64,000 nt of DNA, taken from assembly GCA_026390435.1 (NCBI GenBank), contig JAPLFY010000030.1, positions 1 to 64,000 of the forward strand, in the 5' to 3' direction. A model generated the notes under the pieces. That model was not told the origin of the DNA and did not search any database. It saw only the letters and a program-made list of their open reading frames with translations. How positions within the stretch are numbered: position 1 is the stretch's first letter; each line of letters begins with the position of its first letter. The stretch comes from Pseudomonadota bacterium. GTDB taxonomy: Bacteria; Bdellovibrionota_B; Oligoflexia; Oligoflexales; CAIYRB01. Shown piece after piece: positions 33,648 to 41,645 of the stretch. The position numbers and the translations under genes were made by a program.

Positions 33648-35018
33648 ATGAAAAAATTATTCGGCACCGACGGAATTCGCGGTGAGGCTAACGCCTATCC
33701 AATCTCGCCGGACTTAGTTCTTAAATTAGGACAAGCTATTGGCCTATATTTCAAAACTACACATGCAAATCCTCGAATTTTAATTGGTAAAGACACACGC
33801 CTAAGCGGCTATATGCTGGAGCAAGCCCTCGCCTCAGGAATCTGTAGCGTGGGCGTTGACGCACAATTTCTTGGGCCTCTGCCGACCCCTGGCATTGCCT
33901 ACTTAACGCGGGGGCTTAGAGCCTCTGCAGGTATCGTAATCTCAGCCTCACACAATCCTTATTACGATAACGGCATCAAAATATTCAGTGCTAATGGCTA
34001 TAAGCTGCCGGATGAAGTGGAAGAAAAGTTAGAGCAGATGCTCGAAGATCCTAATCTTAGTCACAACCTGCCTACGGGTTCGGGTATTGGCCGAGCCAAA
34101 AGGATTGACGACGCCATTGGCCAATACGCCGTTTATTTGAAAGAACAGTTCCCAAAACAATTAACTCTGGATGGCCTGCGCATCATCATCGATTGCGCCA
34201 ACGGGGCTGCTTACCGAGTCGCACCGAAAGTCTTTACAGAGCTGGGCGCAGAATGCTTCCTTCTAGGCGTTGAACCAAACGGCACGAACATCAACGAAGG
34301 TCACGGCGCTTTGCACCCGCAGAAGCTGGCCGAGCAAGTTAAGCTATATAAGGCTGACGTAGGGCTGGCATTCGACGGCGATGCCGACCGCCTGGTCGTC
34401 GTTGACGACCGCGGCGAGATTGTAGACGGCGACGAAATCCTCGCGATCTGCGGCATTCAAATGGCGAAACAAGGGACTCTGAGGAAAAACACCGTTGTCA
34501 GCACCGTCATGAGCAACATGGGTCTAGATATCGCTCTTGAGCGCGTCGGAGCCGAGCTCAAACGCACCCAGGTCGGTGACCGCTATGTCATGGAAGAAAT
34601 GGTGCGGGGCGACTACAACCTTGGCGGCGAACAGTCGGGCCATCTTATCTTCCGCGACAGTGCAACGACCGGGGACGGCATCCTTGCGGCGCTCCACTTA
34701 CTAAAGATCATGGTTTCTGAGGGGAGGAAGATCTCAGAGCTAAAAGGCTGCATGGAACGTTTGCCTCAGGTACTGCGCAATGTCCGCGTCAAAAACAAAG
34801 TGCCACTCGAAGATCTTCCAGAGCTAGCTAAATTGATTAGACAGATGGAGCAAAAGCTAGGTAAAGGTGGCCGGATTCTATTTCGTTACTCTGGCACCGA
34901 GAGCTTGGCTCGCATCATGGTCGAAGGTCAAAACACCGACGAAATTGAGGCCATTGCGACCGAGCTCTGCACCGAAACAGCGGCAGCCATCATGAACCAC
35001 AAAGGCCAACTGCAATGA
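33648..35018 (+). CDS. glmM: Phosphoglucosamine mutase
   Basis: A 456-residue alpha-D-phosphohexomutase converting glucosamine-6-phosphate to glucosamine-1-phosphate for UDP-GlcNAc, the precursor of peptidoglycan and LPS. It begins KKLFGTDGIRGEAN, has the phosphoserine loop GIVISASHNPYYDNGIK (Ser near 100), the metal loop AFDGDADR, the sugar-binding GGEQSGH and the phosphate site RYSGTE. GGAG stands 6 bases before the ATG. GlmM is inhibited by direct contact with CdaA in Firmicutes, and the gene order hints at the same coupling here. The stop overlaps pdxJ. Confidence 0.96.
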   Translation: MKKLFGTDGIRGEANAYPISPDLVLKLGQAIGLYFKTTHANPRILIGKDTRLSGYMLEQALASGICSVGVDAQFLGPLPTPGIAYLTRGLRASAGIVISASHNPYYDNGIKIFSANGYKLPDEVEEKLEQMLEDPNLSHNLPTGSGIGRAKRIDDAIGQYAVYLKEQFPKQLTLDGLRIIIDCANGAAYRVAPKVFTELGAECFLLGVEPNGTNINEGHGALHPQKLAEQVKLYKADVGLAFDGDADRLVVVDDRGEIVDGDEILAICGIQMAKQGTLRKNTVVSTVMSNMGLDIALERVGAELKRTQVGDRYVMEEMVRGDYNLGGEQSGHLIFRDSATTGDGILAALHLLKIMVSEGRKISELKGCMERLPQVLRNVRVKNKVPLEDLPELAKLIRQMEQKLGKGGRILFRYSGTESLARIMVEGQNTDEIEAIATELCTETAAAIMNHKGQLQ

Positions 35019-35761
35019 TCCGCTTGGGTGTAAACCTAGATCACATCGCCACCCTCCGCCAAGCACGCGGTGAACGCTATCCTGACCCAGTCCAGGCGGC
35101 TCTGCTAGCTGAGCTTGGCGGAGCGGACAATATCACGTGTCACTTACGTGAAGATCGTCGTCACATCCAAGACCGCGATGTTTTGGCCTTAAAAGACACG
35201 ATCCAGGTACCTCTTAACTTTGAAGTCGCGGCTACGAGCTCCATGCTGGACCTGGCGATCAAACTCAAACCGCACGCGGTAACGCTGGTCCCAGAGAAAA
35301 GAGAAGAGCGAACGACCGAAGGCGGACTCGATCTTGCGCGCAATAAACCAACTTTAACCTCGGCCATTGCCCGACTAAAAGGCGCTGGGATATTAGTGTC
35401 CCTTTTCGTTGAGCCCGATCTGCAAGCAGTCGTGCTGAGTCACGAGCTTGGTGCCGATGCCGTGGAGTTTCACACCGGCAGCTTCTGTCACAAAATGGCC
35501 GAAGCTATCTCAACCAGAGCTCAGAAATCACTTGTCGAGTTGCTTGTCGATGCCGCCGCTGCGGCTCATAAGCTGGACTTACAAGCTCACTTTGGCCACG
35601 GCTTAAACTACAGCAACGCCTACTGGTTACAGGTTGTCAGCCACGCCGAGGAGGCTAACATCGGCCATGCGATCGTGGCACGCGCTGTCTTTGTCGGCCT
35701 CAAAGATGCGGTAAGTGACATGAAGCGCTTGCTCAATGATCCCGCGCATCGCCCCTATTGA
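35015..35761 (+). CDS. pdxJ: Pyridoxine 5'-phosphate synthase
   Basis: A 248-residue TIM barrel that makes pyridoxine phosphate from deoxyxylulose phosphate and aminoacetone phosphate (the DXP route to vitamin B6). Motifs: RLGVNLDHIATLRQARGERYPDP, ITCHLREDRRHIQDRD, LVPEKREERTTEGGLD (catalytic Glu) and AHFGHGLNYSNA. The ATGA overlap couples it to glmM. The glmM-pdxJ-tsaE order is not a single pathway but looks like a housekeeping operon. PdxA is not in the window. Confidence 0.96.
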   Translation: MIRLGVNLDHIATLRQARGERYPDPVQAALLAELGGADNITCHLREDRRHIQDRDVLALKDTIQVPLNFEVAATSSMLDLAIKLKPHAVTLVPEKREERTTEGGLDLARNKPTLTSAIARLKGAGILVSLFVEPDLQAVVLSHELGADAVEFHTGSFCHKMAEAISTRAQKSLVELLVDAAAAAHKLDLQAHFGHGLNYSNAYWLQVVSHAEEANIGHAIVARAVFVGLKDAVSDMKRLLNDPAHRPY

Positions 35762-35771
35762 AGAGCAGATC

Positions 35772-36227
35772 ATGACTAGTACCAAGTTGTGGACTAAAGT
35801 TTGTGCCTTCCACGATCTCGACAACCTAACATCGAAGATCGCAGCGGAACTGCGCACTCCAGGCACCCCAAAGCCCTTTTGCTTGTGGCTTTCTGGTCCC
35901 TTGGGAGCAGGTAAGACCACCATTGTTGGGCAGTTGCTAAGAAAGCTCGGGCTCCCTGACCTCATACCGGTCACCTCACCAACCTACACTTACATGAATG
36001 AGTATGAAATCGGCACGCGCTGGTTTGCTCACCTAGACCTTTACCGAACTAACGCAAGCCTCTACTCGGAAGACCTGGGGCTGGCCGATGCTCGCTCGTA
36101 TGACGGATTTTTCGTTGAATGGCCAGAAAAGAAAATAAATGACCCGTTCCTGCAGCCGACTCACACATTAACGATTGAATTCGGCACTAAACTGGATGAG
36201 CGCGTCTTCCACTTCACTCGCCAATGA
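35772..36227 (+). CDS. tsaE: tRNA t6A threonylcarbamoyladenosine ATPase TsaE
   Basis: A 151-residue P-loop ATPase needed with TsaB and TsaD to form t6A37 in ANN-decoding tRNAs. It has WLSGPLGAGKTTIVGQLL, VTSPTYTYMNEYE, AHLDLYR and the acidic FFVEWPEK motif. ATG at 35772 (11 bases after pdxJ) is preferred; an ATG at 35736 would overlap pdxJ by 26 bases. Of normal length. It ends the ftsH-to-tsaE operon and is followed by a GC-rich hairpin shared with the convergent LysM gene. Confidence 0.9.
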   Translation: MTSTKLWTKVCAFHDLDNLTSKIAAELRTPGTPKPFCLWLSGPLGAGKTTIVGQLLRKLGLPDLIPVTSPTYTYMNEYEIGTRWFAHLDLYRTNASLYSEDLGLADARSYDGFFVEWPEKKINDPFLQPTHTLTIEFGTKLDERVFHFTRQ

Positions 36228-36234
36228 AGTCACA

Positions 36235-36263
36235 ACAAAAAACCCCGGAGAAGATCTCCGGGG
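36235..36263 (-). terminator. Rho-independent terminator of the LysM lipoprotein gene
   Basis: CCCCGGAG and CTCCGGGG form a perfect 8-base-pair stem with a 5-base loop. Read on the minus strand it is followed by TTTTTTGTTG, a classical terminator 47 bases after the LysM gene stop. Read on the plus strand, after tsaE, the tail CGTTTAGT is weak, so it may be partly bidirectional. Confidence 0.85.
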
Positions 36264-36309
36264 CGTTTAGTCATGACAAATAATTCTTACAAGTATCGGG
36301 AAAACTGCT

Positions 36310-37368
36310 TCAGTGACCGACTTTGCTCTTAGCTTTTTTGCCAACAGCAGCTGGTTTCACGGGATCAGCTGCAGGTATGCCCGCAGCGACCTTGCCGCCC
36401 TCCATATAATTTAATTTCAGACCAACTGGAATTTTATTTGGATCGCGAATTTTATCGCGATTGAAACTGAGCAAGCGCGGCCAGGCTTCCGCACTACCAT
36501 ATGTTTGGGCGGCGATTTTGCTCAAAGAGTCGCCCTTTTTGACCACCACGCTTTTCATGGTTGTCTGGTAATTTTTCACAAATTCTTTCGCTTTAACTTC
36601 CTTCGCGTCGAAGCGAAGAACATCCCCGGGGAAGATCTTGTTGGCGTCGCTGAGGCCATTGGACTGAGCCAAGTTCTGCCAAAACTTAGTCGTGCCGTAG
36701 ATCTTCCGGGAGATGGTGGCGAGAGTATCGCCTGGTTCTATGACGTATTGGGAGCTGTCGCGAGACTTCATCATCTTAGCAGCTGAGGCTAGATCATCGG
36801 CGGAAGCTGAATGGATCGCGCGTTTATGCGCATGACCACGATGATGTTTGTCGGGAAGATTCTGCGCAGCACCGGGGCTAGACACAGTATAAACCTCTCC
36901 GGTTAAACGAGGCTTGGTATTTTGATCAAACATCGAGCCAGAAGTGTCAGCACTAGGAGCTGCGGCAACACTGGTGGTATCGACGCCAACATCGGTTAGC
37001 TCCGCCTTAACGGTATCGGAGCCTTCCGCGAGGGTTTCAGCTGGGGGTGGGGGAGCCACTTCTTCAGAAACGGCCGCTGGCTGGGCACTCATGCCTAAAT
37101 CACTGGCAACTGCAGCAGCTGCAGCATCATCGGTAGCAGCGACCGGTTTCTCGCCGCTTGTGGACTCCGCGGAATTACTGGGCGCAGTTACATCTAAGGG
37201 TGCTCCTTCAGGCGCGTCCACGCCGTAACTAGGTTGAACTATTTCGTCTGTCATATCCGCATCACCAGAGCATGCTGCCAGACCAAGACCAGCCACAAAC
37301 GAAACCGCCATCACTTTGGTCGTCAAACCGAAGAACACACCGAGTCTAGATACACCTTGAGTTGCCAT
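36310..37368 (-). CDS. Lipoprotein with two LysM domains
   Basis: A 352-residue exported protein. The N-terminal hydrophobic segment ends in a lipobox (GLGLAAC, Cys near 33), so it should be lipid-anchored. Residues 40-200 are Ala/Ser/Thr/Pro-rich and likely disordered. Two LysM domains follow: YVIEPGDTLATISRKIYG with PGDVLRF, and VVVKKGDSLSKIAAQTYG with IPVGLKL. They would hold peptidoglycan. No catalytic domain is attached, so it may be a wall-binding scaffold. A very strong GAGGAGG site precedes the ATG, suggesting abundant product. A GC-rich terminator follows. Confidence 0.88.
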   Translation of the reverse strand: MATQGVSRLGVFFGLTTKVMAVSFVAGLGLAACSGDADMTDEIVQPSYGVDAPEGAPLDVTAPSNSAESTSGEKPVAATDDAAAAAVASDLGMSAQPAAVSEEVAPPPPAETLAEGSDTVKAELTDVGVDTTSVAAAPSADTSGSMFDQNTKPRLTGEVYTVSSPGAAQNLPDKHHRGHAHKRAIHSASADDLASAAKMMKSRDSSQYVIEPGDTLATISRKIYGTTKFWQNLAQSNGLSDANKIFPGDVLRFDAKEVKAKEFVKNYQTTMKSVVVKKGDSLSKIAAQTYGSAEAWPRLLSFNRDKIRDPNKIPVGLKLNYMEGGKVAAGIPAADPVKPAAVGKKAKSKVGH

Positions 37369-37481
37369 GACTAAGCCTCCTCCATAAGTAAGTCCAATCC
37401 CTCGCTCGCGTACTCATCGGAGAGAAACTGCCTTAAATTTAGTCAAGACCTTACTCGCAGAGTGTTTTTTTAATTCAGGAA

Positions 37482-37497
37482 TTACAAAGTGTTGTAA
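37482..37497. promoter_or_regulatory. AT-rich dyad upstream of tRNA-Arg
   Basis: TTACAA and TTGTAA, 4 bases apart, form a perfect dyad in the 198-base gap between the LysM gene and tRNA-Arg. It could bind a regulator. Evidence is symmetry only. Confidence 0.25.
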
Positions 37498-37515
37498 ATT
37501 ATTCAAGGAATATCA

Positions 37516-37544
37516 TTGATCTATGCGTCTGGATTTTGTATGTC
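37516..37544 (+). promoter_or_regulatory. Possible promoter of tRNA-Arg
   Basis: TTGATC (37516-37521), 17 bases, then TATGTC (37539-37544), ending 22 bases before the tRNA. The -35 matches 4 of 6 and the -10 only 3 of 6, so it is a weak prediction supported mainly by spacing and place. Confidence 0.35.
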
Positions 37545-37566
37545 TCTCTCGCCTTTGCAGGAATAC

Positions 37567-37643
37567 GCACCCGTGGCTCAGCTGGATAGAGCACCAGACT
37601 ACGAATCTGGGGGTCGGGCGTTCGAATCGCTCCGGGTGCGCCA
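37567..37643 (+). tRNA. tRNA-Arg (ACG anticodon)
   Basis: A 77-base gene starting GCACCCGTGGCTCAGC and ending CGGGTGCGCCA. The acceptor stem GCACCCG/CGGGTGC is perfect. The anticodon stem-loop CCAGACTACGAATCTGG presents ACG, which is read as ICG after TadA editing. The T-arm has GTTCGAATC. CCA is encoded. No terminator-like hairpin was seen downstream. Confidence 0.97.
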
Positions 37644-37769
37644 TTCTCCTTCCCAGTTATTTAAAAATCTTCATTTCTCAAACTTATCCGAACCCAGCAT
37701 TAAAGCCGCACCGAGACCGTGCCGACTGTGATTTAGCGCGTCTAAATTCAGACTCACTCGAGGCAGGCC

Positions 37770-38744
37770 ATGCGACACATTCCATCCTTATGCTTGGTGG
37801 GTTTTATGACGCTTGCACACTCATGCAAGACGCCGCACCACCAGCATTCTGAGACCAAGTCGGTCGCGTTAGTGTCCGTTACAGTTGCTATCGCGGAATC
37901 TCTGCTACAAACTTTTTTTGAAGTAAGCCTTCATACGCAAATGGCGACGATCTACCAGTCAATTATTCACCATGGTGAGCGCTTTGGTGACGTGAATGAT
38001 GCCGAGGTGACCGCTAACTCCACGGTCATTAACTCGCCCGTAACCAAAGACTTTCAGCTACCACTTAAAATTAAACTGAACTCCCTCCAAGATACGCTGA
38101 GTCGAGATTATGTTGCGGGCAGCCCAGACAGCACCAATCTGCTCGCTCTGATGATCGACAAAGCCAACGACATTCGCAGCTCCATCGAAGAACACGGCAG
38201 TCCCGACTCCGGGCCTAATTATGCTGCTGACGCACTAGCCAGCTATCAGTCGTACCTGCTGATCAGCTCACTCAGTCTGTCTATACTCCAAGAGAGGGTG
38301 CGATCGGCAAAAGCATCCGGCACTCTTAGCCCCGAGGTGATCGCAAAACTACGTGGCAGCGTTTTAAAAGCAGCAAAAGAAAATGCTCTATACATAAAAA
38401 AGCTCTATGGGCCGCTTTTTGAGGCTTATGCTCGCAAGAACATGCTGACCTATACGATGACGTCCGCTGCTACGAGCGTCGACTTCGGATTCGAAAAGGG
38501 AGTCTCCTATACTTACTGCGTCCAAGGTAAATCTGGCCCAGACCTTTGTGGCGAACGAAGCCAAACCAGGTGCGCCACAGAGATGAATGCCGACTGCGTC
38601 CAAAAGGCGCAGGAGGAAGCCAAGGCTAACTGCATGCAAGCCGGCCATGAACAAAAGCTCATTACCGCGGCTCGCAAGACACTGTTTGCCATCGACCTCG
38701 CTCAATTTGCCGACAAAATGGAGGCTAGGGCTGGTGCCCAATAA
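37770..38744 (+). CDS. Secreted, probably lipid-anchored hypothetical protein
   Basis: A 324-residue protein with a short export signal (RHIPSLCLVGFMTLAHSC). The Cys at 19 could be a lipobox cysteine, though His at -2 is unusual. The body is mostly helical and polar. Near the C-terminus four cysteines (YCVQG, LCGER, RCATE, DCVQKA) plus CMQAG form a local Cys-rich segment, likely disulfide-bonded in the periplasm. No family is recognised. GAGG precedes the ATG. It follows tRNA-Arg by 126 bases and precedes the SET-domain gene by 155 bases. Confidence 0.6.
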   Translation: MRHIPSLCLVGFMTLAHSCKTPHHQHSETKSVALVSVTVAIAESLLQTFFEVSLHTQMATIYQSIIHHGERFGDVNDAEVTANSTVINSPVTKDFQLPLKIKLNSLQDTLSRDYVAGSPDSTNLLALMIDKANDIRSSIEEHGSPDSGPNYAADALASYQSYLLISSLSLSILQERVRSAKASGTLSPEVIAKLRGSVLKAAKENALYIKKLYGPLFEAYARKNMLTYTMTSAATSVDFGFEKGVSYTYCVQGKSGPDLCGERSQTRCATEMNADCVQKAQEEAKANCMQAGHEQKLITAARKTLFAIDLAQFADKMEARAGAQ

Positions 38745-38899
38745 CCGTGCTCTCGCCCTCGGGGGACACCGCGGCAAAAACGAGTCTTCAACGACCGTTT
38801 GACACTCTTGACCAAATATTTAACTATGACTTTAGAAGCTTGGTCCTGAGGTGCTAGTACGTACCCTCGCTATATGCGGGCTGTTGTTGTTAGGTTGAC

Positions 38900-39493
38900 A
38901 TGACTCGTTCCCCTTCGACGCGAAATGTGGCTTTAAAGACGCAGGAACCATCGCTGATCCTCCTTGAAGAGGTGGGTGGCAAAGGCCGCGGTGTATTCGC
39001 TGGCAAAGACTTTAGCGACCAGGAAGAAGTGCTCGAATTCCTTGGCAACATCGTAGACGTGGGGGCATTAGCCGACCTCACCCACGCCCTACAGATTGGC
39101 TCTCGCGAATTCCTAACGGCCTCCGGCGATATTGACGACTACGTCAATCACTCCTGCTCGCCTAACTGTGGTATCCGATCGGCGGGTAAGCGCGTCATTT
39201 TATTTGCGCTCAAAGACATCGCAAAAAATGACGAGATCACCTTTGATTATTCCACCACCCAAACGGGCGGCTACTGGTCCATGCAGTGCCAGTGCGGCGT
39301 CCCGCAGTGCCGCGGCACGATCGGTGATTTCCGCGATCTACCTGCATCCGTTCAGCAGCACTACATCAATGCGCACGCCATCCTCGACTACTTGCTCGAG
39401 GAGCTAGGTGTTGCTCCGTCTAAAGTTAGCAAAGCCGAGTATAAGTCCGGCCGCCGGTCACGGAAAAAGCCCATTCCAGCGCGAAACTGCTGA
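38900..39493 (+). CDS. SET-domain protein (putative protein lysine methyltransferase)
   Basis: A 197-residue cytoplasmic protein. An N-terminal GKGRGVFAGKDFSDQEEVLEF block, the SAM/Tyr-pocket motif DYVNHSCSPNCG (near 80-92), KNDEITFDYS and a Cys-rich post-SET end (CQCGVPQCRG) give a complete SET domain with its zinc-type cysteines. Such domains methylate lysines. They are standard in eukaryotes and patchy in bacteria. The C-terminal tail is very basic (KSGRRSRKKPIPAR). The last 106 bases overlap the convergent aguB gene. The target is unknown; bacterial candidates would be nucleoid or ribosomal proteins. Confidence 0.85.
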   Translation: MTRSPSTRNVALKTQEPSLILLEEVGGKGRGVFAGKDFSDQEEVLEFLGNIVDVGALADLTHALQIGSREFLTASGDIDDYVNHSCSPNCGIRSAGKRVILFALKDIAKNDEITFDYSTTQTGGYWSMQCQCGVPQCRGTIGDFRDLPASVQQHYINAHAILDYLLEELGVAPSKVSKAEYKSGRRSRKKPIPARNC

Positions 39494-40296
39494 GCAGCAC
39501 CGAGATCTAAGGTGCAGGTTACAACGCCGGCAAAGTCCGGCGCTGCTTCGCAGATTAGGTCTCCGCGATAATCGCTGGCAAAGCTATGACCATAAAAAGT
39601 ACAGCTCGCTTGCCCAAAAGTTTCTGTGCCGATGCGGTTGGATGCTGCGACAAAAGTCGCATTGTGAACAGCGTGTCCAATCATAGCGCGTTGCCACATA
39701 GCCGGCGTGTTTGGGCTATGAACGACATCAGCTGGCTCGGAACCTATGGCCGTTGGGTAAAGTAGTAAATCCGCCCCTTGCAACGCCATTGCCCGCGCGC
39801 ACTCCGGGAACCACTGATCCCAACATATGCCGACACCTATCCGACCGTAGCGAGTAGGCCACACTTTAAATCCGGTGTCCCCAGGATTGAAGTAGTACTT
39901 CTCTTCGTAGCCGGGCCCATCAGGGATATGACTTTTCCGGTAGATACCAAGCATCGCGCCATCGGCATCGATCATCGCAAGGCTATTATAATGAGCCGGT
40001 CCGGCGCGTTCGAAAAAGCTCACCGGCAAGACGACGTTCAGCTCTTTGGCTAGTTTTTGAAACTGACCAAGGAAAGGGTGTCCATCGACCGGATGGGCCC
40101 AGGAGAAATACTCCTCGCGCTCTTCCTGACAGAAGTAGTGATTCTCAAACAGCTCTGGCAGCAAGACTACCTGCGCACCCTGAGCCGCTGCATCTCGCAC
40201 ATAGCCTGCGGCAGCTTTAATATTAACTGCAACAGAGCGCTCCATGCGCATCTGCACTAAACCTAACTTCAGGGTCTTAGGCGTATTAAGAGTCAC
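39388..40296 (-). CDS. aguB: N-carbamoylputrescine amidase
   Basis: A 302-residue nitrilase-superfamily hydrolase releasing putrescine, CO2 and ammonia from N-carbamoylputrescine. The GTG at 40296 is preferred: GGAGGG is 6 bases upstream and the GTGA overlaps the aguA stop. Catalytic Glu (LLPELFENHYFCQ), Lys (YRKSHIPDGPGYEEK) and Cys (GVGICWDQWFPECAR) are present, and the FENHYFCQ and GYEEKYYF blocks are typical of AguB. Immediately downstream of aguA, so the two-step arginine-decarboxylase route to putrescine is complete from agmatine onward. Its 3' end overlaps the SET gene. Confidence 0.94.
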   Translation of the reverse strand: MTLNTPKTLKLGLVQMRMERSVAVNIKAAAGYVRDAAAQGAQVVLLPELFENHYFCQEEREEYFSWAHPVDGHPFLGQFQKLAKELNVVLPVSFFERAGPAHYNSLAMIDADGAMLGIYRKSHIPDGPGYEEKYYFNPGDTGFKVWPTRYGRIGVGICWDQWFPECARAMALQGADLLLYPTAIGSEPADVVHSPNTPAMWQRAMIGHAVHNATFVAASNRIGTETFGQASCTFYGHSFASDYRGDLICEAAPDFAGVVTCTLDLGAAQQFRAGMGFFRDRRPDLYSALLTLDGATPSSSSK

Positions 40297-41363
40297 GATG
40301 ATCCCTCCGGCTGCTGCTGCGTTAGGCAATGGAAGCTACCGCCCCCACGAATGATGTGACGCGAGGAGAGACCGACCACTTTGTGCTGCGGTAATAAACC
40401 CTGCAGGAGCGATAGGGCCTTCGCGTCGTTTGGATCCCCGTATTGAGGGACAATCACAGCGCCGTTCACAAAATAAAAATTAGCGTAAGTCGCCGGCAAC
40501 CTTGTGCCATCCGGCAGAAATAATGGCTCTTTCGGTAGAGGCAGCTCCGTCACTTTAAGAGCTTGACCTTTCAAATCAACCGCACGCTTGAGAGTCTCGA
40601 GATTTTCCTGCATGGGCGTATAATTAGCGTCGTTCCGGTCCTCCGTCACAGAGGTCACCACGGATCCTGGGCCAATAAAACGCGTAATGGTATCGACATG
40701 ACCATCCGTGTGATCGCCCTCGAGCCCGTCGTTGAGCCAAATAACGCGCTGAATCCCGAGATAGTCGAGAAGGTAACGCTCCAAGTCAGCTGGACTAAGG
40801 TCCGGATTTCGCGTCGGAGTCAAAAGGCACTGCTTAGTGGTGAGACAAAGCCCCTGACCATCGACCTCGAGGGAGCCCCCTTCCATTACAATTCCAGGCT
40901 CGAATCGCGGCATTTGCAAGACAGGCGCCAGCCTTTCGGGCACTAAGTTGTCTCGCTCAAAGTCATATTTGCCGCCCCAAGCATTGAAGCGCCAATTTAC
41001 ATAGGCAAAGTTTGGCTGGCCGGCCGTTGCTGATTGGGGGCGTCGCACAAAAATCGGGCCGTTATCCCGCATCCAGACATCATCTAGCGGAATCCGGTGA
41101 AAGCTGACACCAGCGACGCTGCCCAAAGCAGCCTTAGCACTTGCCTCTGCCTCTTCGTCGCGTAGCAGCAGGCTGACCGACTCGTACTGAGCAATAGTCC
41201 TGACTAGAGCGGCGTATTCTGCGCGCACGTCCGTCAAATAACCGAACCACATCTCGTCATCGACATCAAAGGGCCAGCTCATCCAGGTTGCCGTGTGGCG
41301 GACCCATTCCGCTGGCATGTGCAAACCTAATTGGCGAGGTAACGCCGACAATACTCCGGTCAT
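40293..41363 (-). CDS. aguA: Agmatine deiminase
   Basis: A 356-residue guanidino-group-modifying enzyme (pentein fold) converting agmatine to N-carbamoylputrescine and ammonia. It starts MPAEWVRHTATWMSWP and contains WMRDNGPIFV, NAWGGKYDFERDN, VMEGGSLEVDGQG, EGDHTDGHVDTITRFI and the C-terminal catalytic GGGSFHCLTQQQP. All conserved Asp/His/Cys are visible. GGGAGAG precedes the ATG. The promoter may be that of the tRNA-Ser gene 60 bases upstream, because no terminator lies between. Confidence 0.95.
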   Translation of the reverse strand: MTGVLSALPRQLGLHMPAEWVRHTATWMSWPFDVDDEMWFGYLTDVRAEYAALVRTIAQYESVSLLLRDEEAEASAKAALGSVAGVSFHRIPLDDVWMRDNGPIFVRRPQSATAGQPNFAYVNWRFNAWGGKYDFERDNLVPERLAPVLQMPRFEPGIVMEGGSLEVDGQGLCLTTKQCLLTPTRNPDLSPADLERYLLDYLGIQRVIWLNDGLEGDHTDGHVDTITRFIGPGSVVTSVTEDRNDANYTPMQENLETLKRAVDLKGQALKVTELPLPKEPLFLPDGTRLPATYANFYFVNGAVIVPQYGDPNDAKALSLLQGLLPQHKVVGLSSRHIIRGGGSFHCLTQQQPEGSS

Positions 41364-41423
41364 TCGTCTCTCCCAACTGCGCTGCCGAGAATCGTGATTG
41401 GAGCGAAAAATTAAGAAGGTTTA

Positions 41424-41513
41424 TGGCGGAGAGAGAGGGATTCGAACCCTCGGTACAGTTACCCGTACGCATCCTTAGCAAGGATGTGCCTTCAGCCGCT
41501 CGGCCATCTCTCC
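41424..41513 (-). tRNA. tRNA-Ser (GCT anticodon)
   Basis: A 90-base minus-strand gene starting GGAGAGATGGCCGAG and ending CTCTCTCCGCCA, with CCA encoded. The anticodon loop TTGCTAA gives GCT. A long variable arm (CGTACGGGTAACTGTACCG) marks a class II serine tRNA. It shares its acceptor and T-arm sequence with the tRNA-Ser at 41646. No terminator hairpin was seen before aguA. Confidence 0.97.
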
Positions 41514-41557
41514 AGAGATATAACGTAGACTTACTGCGGAGCAATCCGCGAATCGTT

Positions 41558-41587
41558 TTTATACGTGGGGTGGCCGGACCTAGTCAA
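41558..41587 (-). promoter_or_regulatory. Promoter of tRNA-Ser (GCT)
   Basis: On the minus strand TTGACT (41587-41582), 18 bases, then TATAAA (41563-41558). The hexamers are identical to those of the tRNA-Ile promoter at 7963-7991. A leader of about 38 bases with a small hairpin (GCGGA-TTGC-TCCGC) precedes the tRNA. Confidence 0.65.
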
Positions 41588-41645
41588 AGCTTTTGATGGG
41601 CTCGGACCCACTTTATTTGAACTTCGTGAGCAGGAATCGTTATTT

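Noticed and set aside
37516-37731. Open frame reading PVAQLDRAPDYESGG across tRNA-Arg
   Set aside because: It is a translation of the tRNA gene and is a well-known false protein; the tRNA explains the sequence.
41266-41596. Open frames on both strands across tRNA-Ser, for example GRAAEGTSLLRMRTGNC
   Set aside because: Translation of the serine tRNA; a common mis-annotation.
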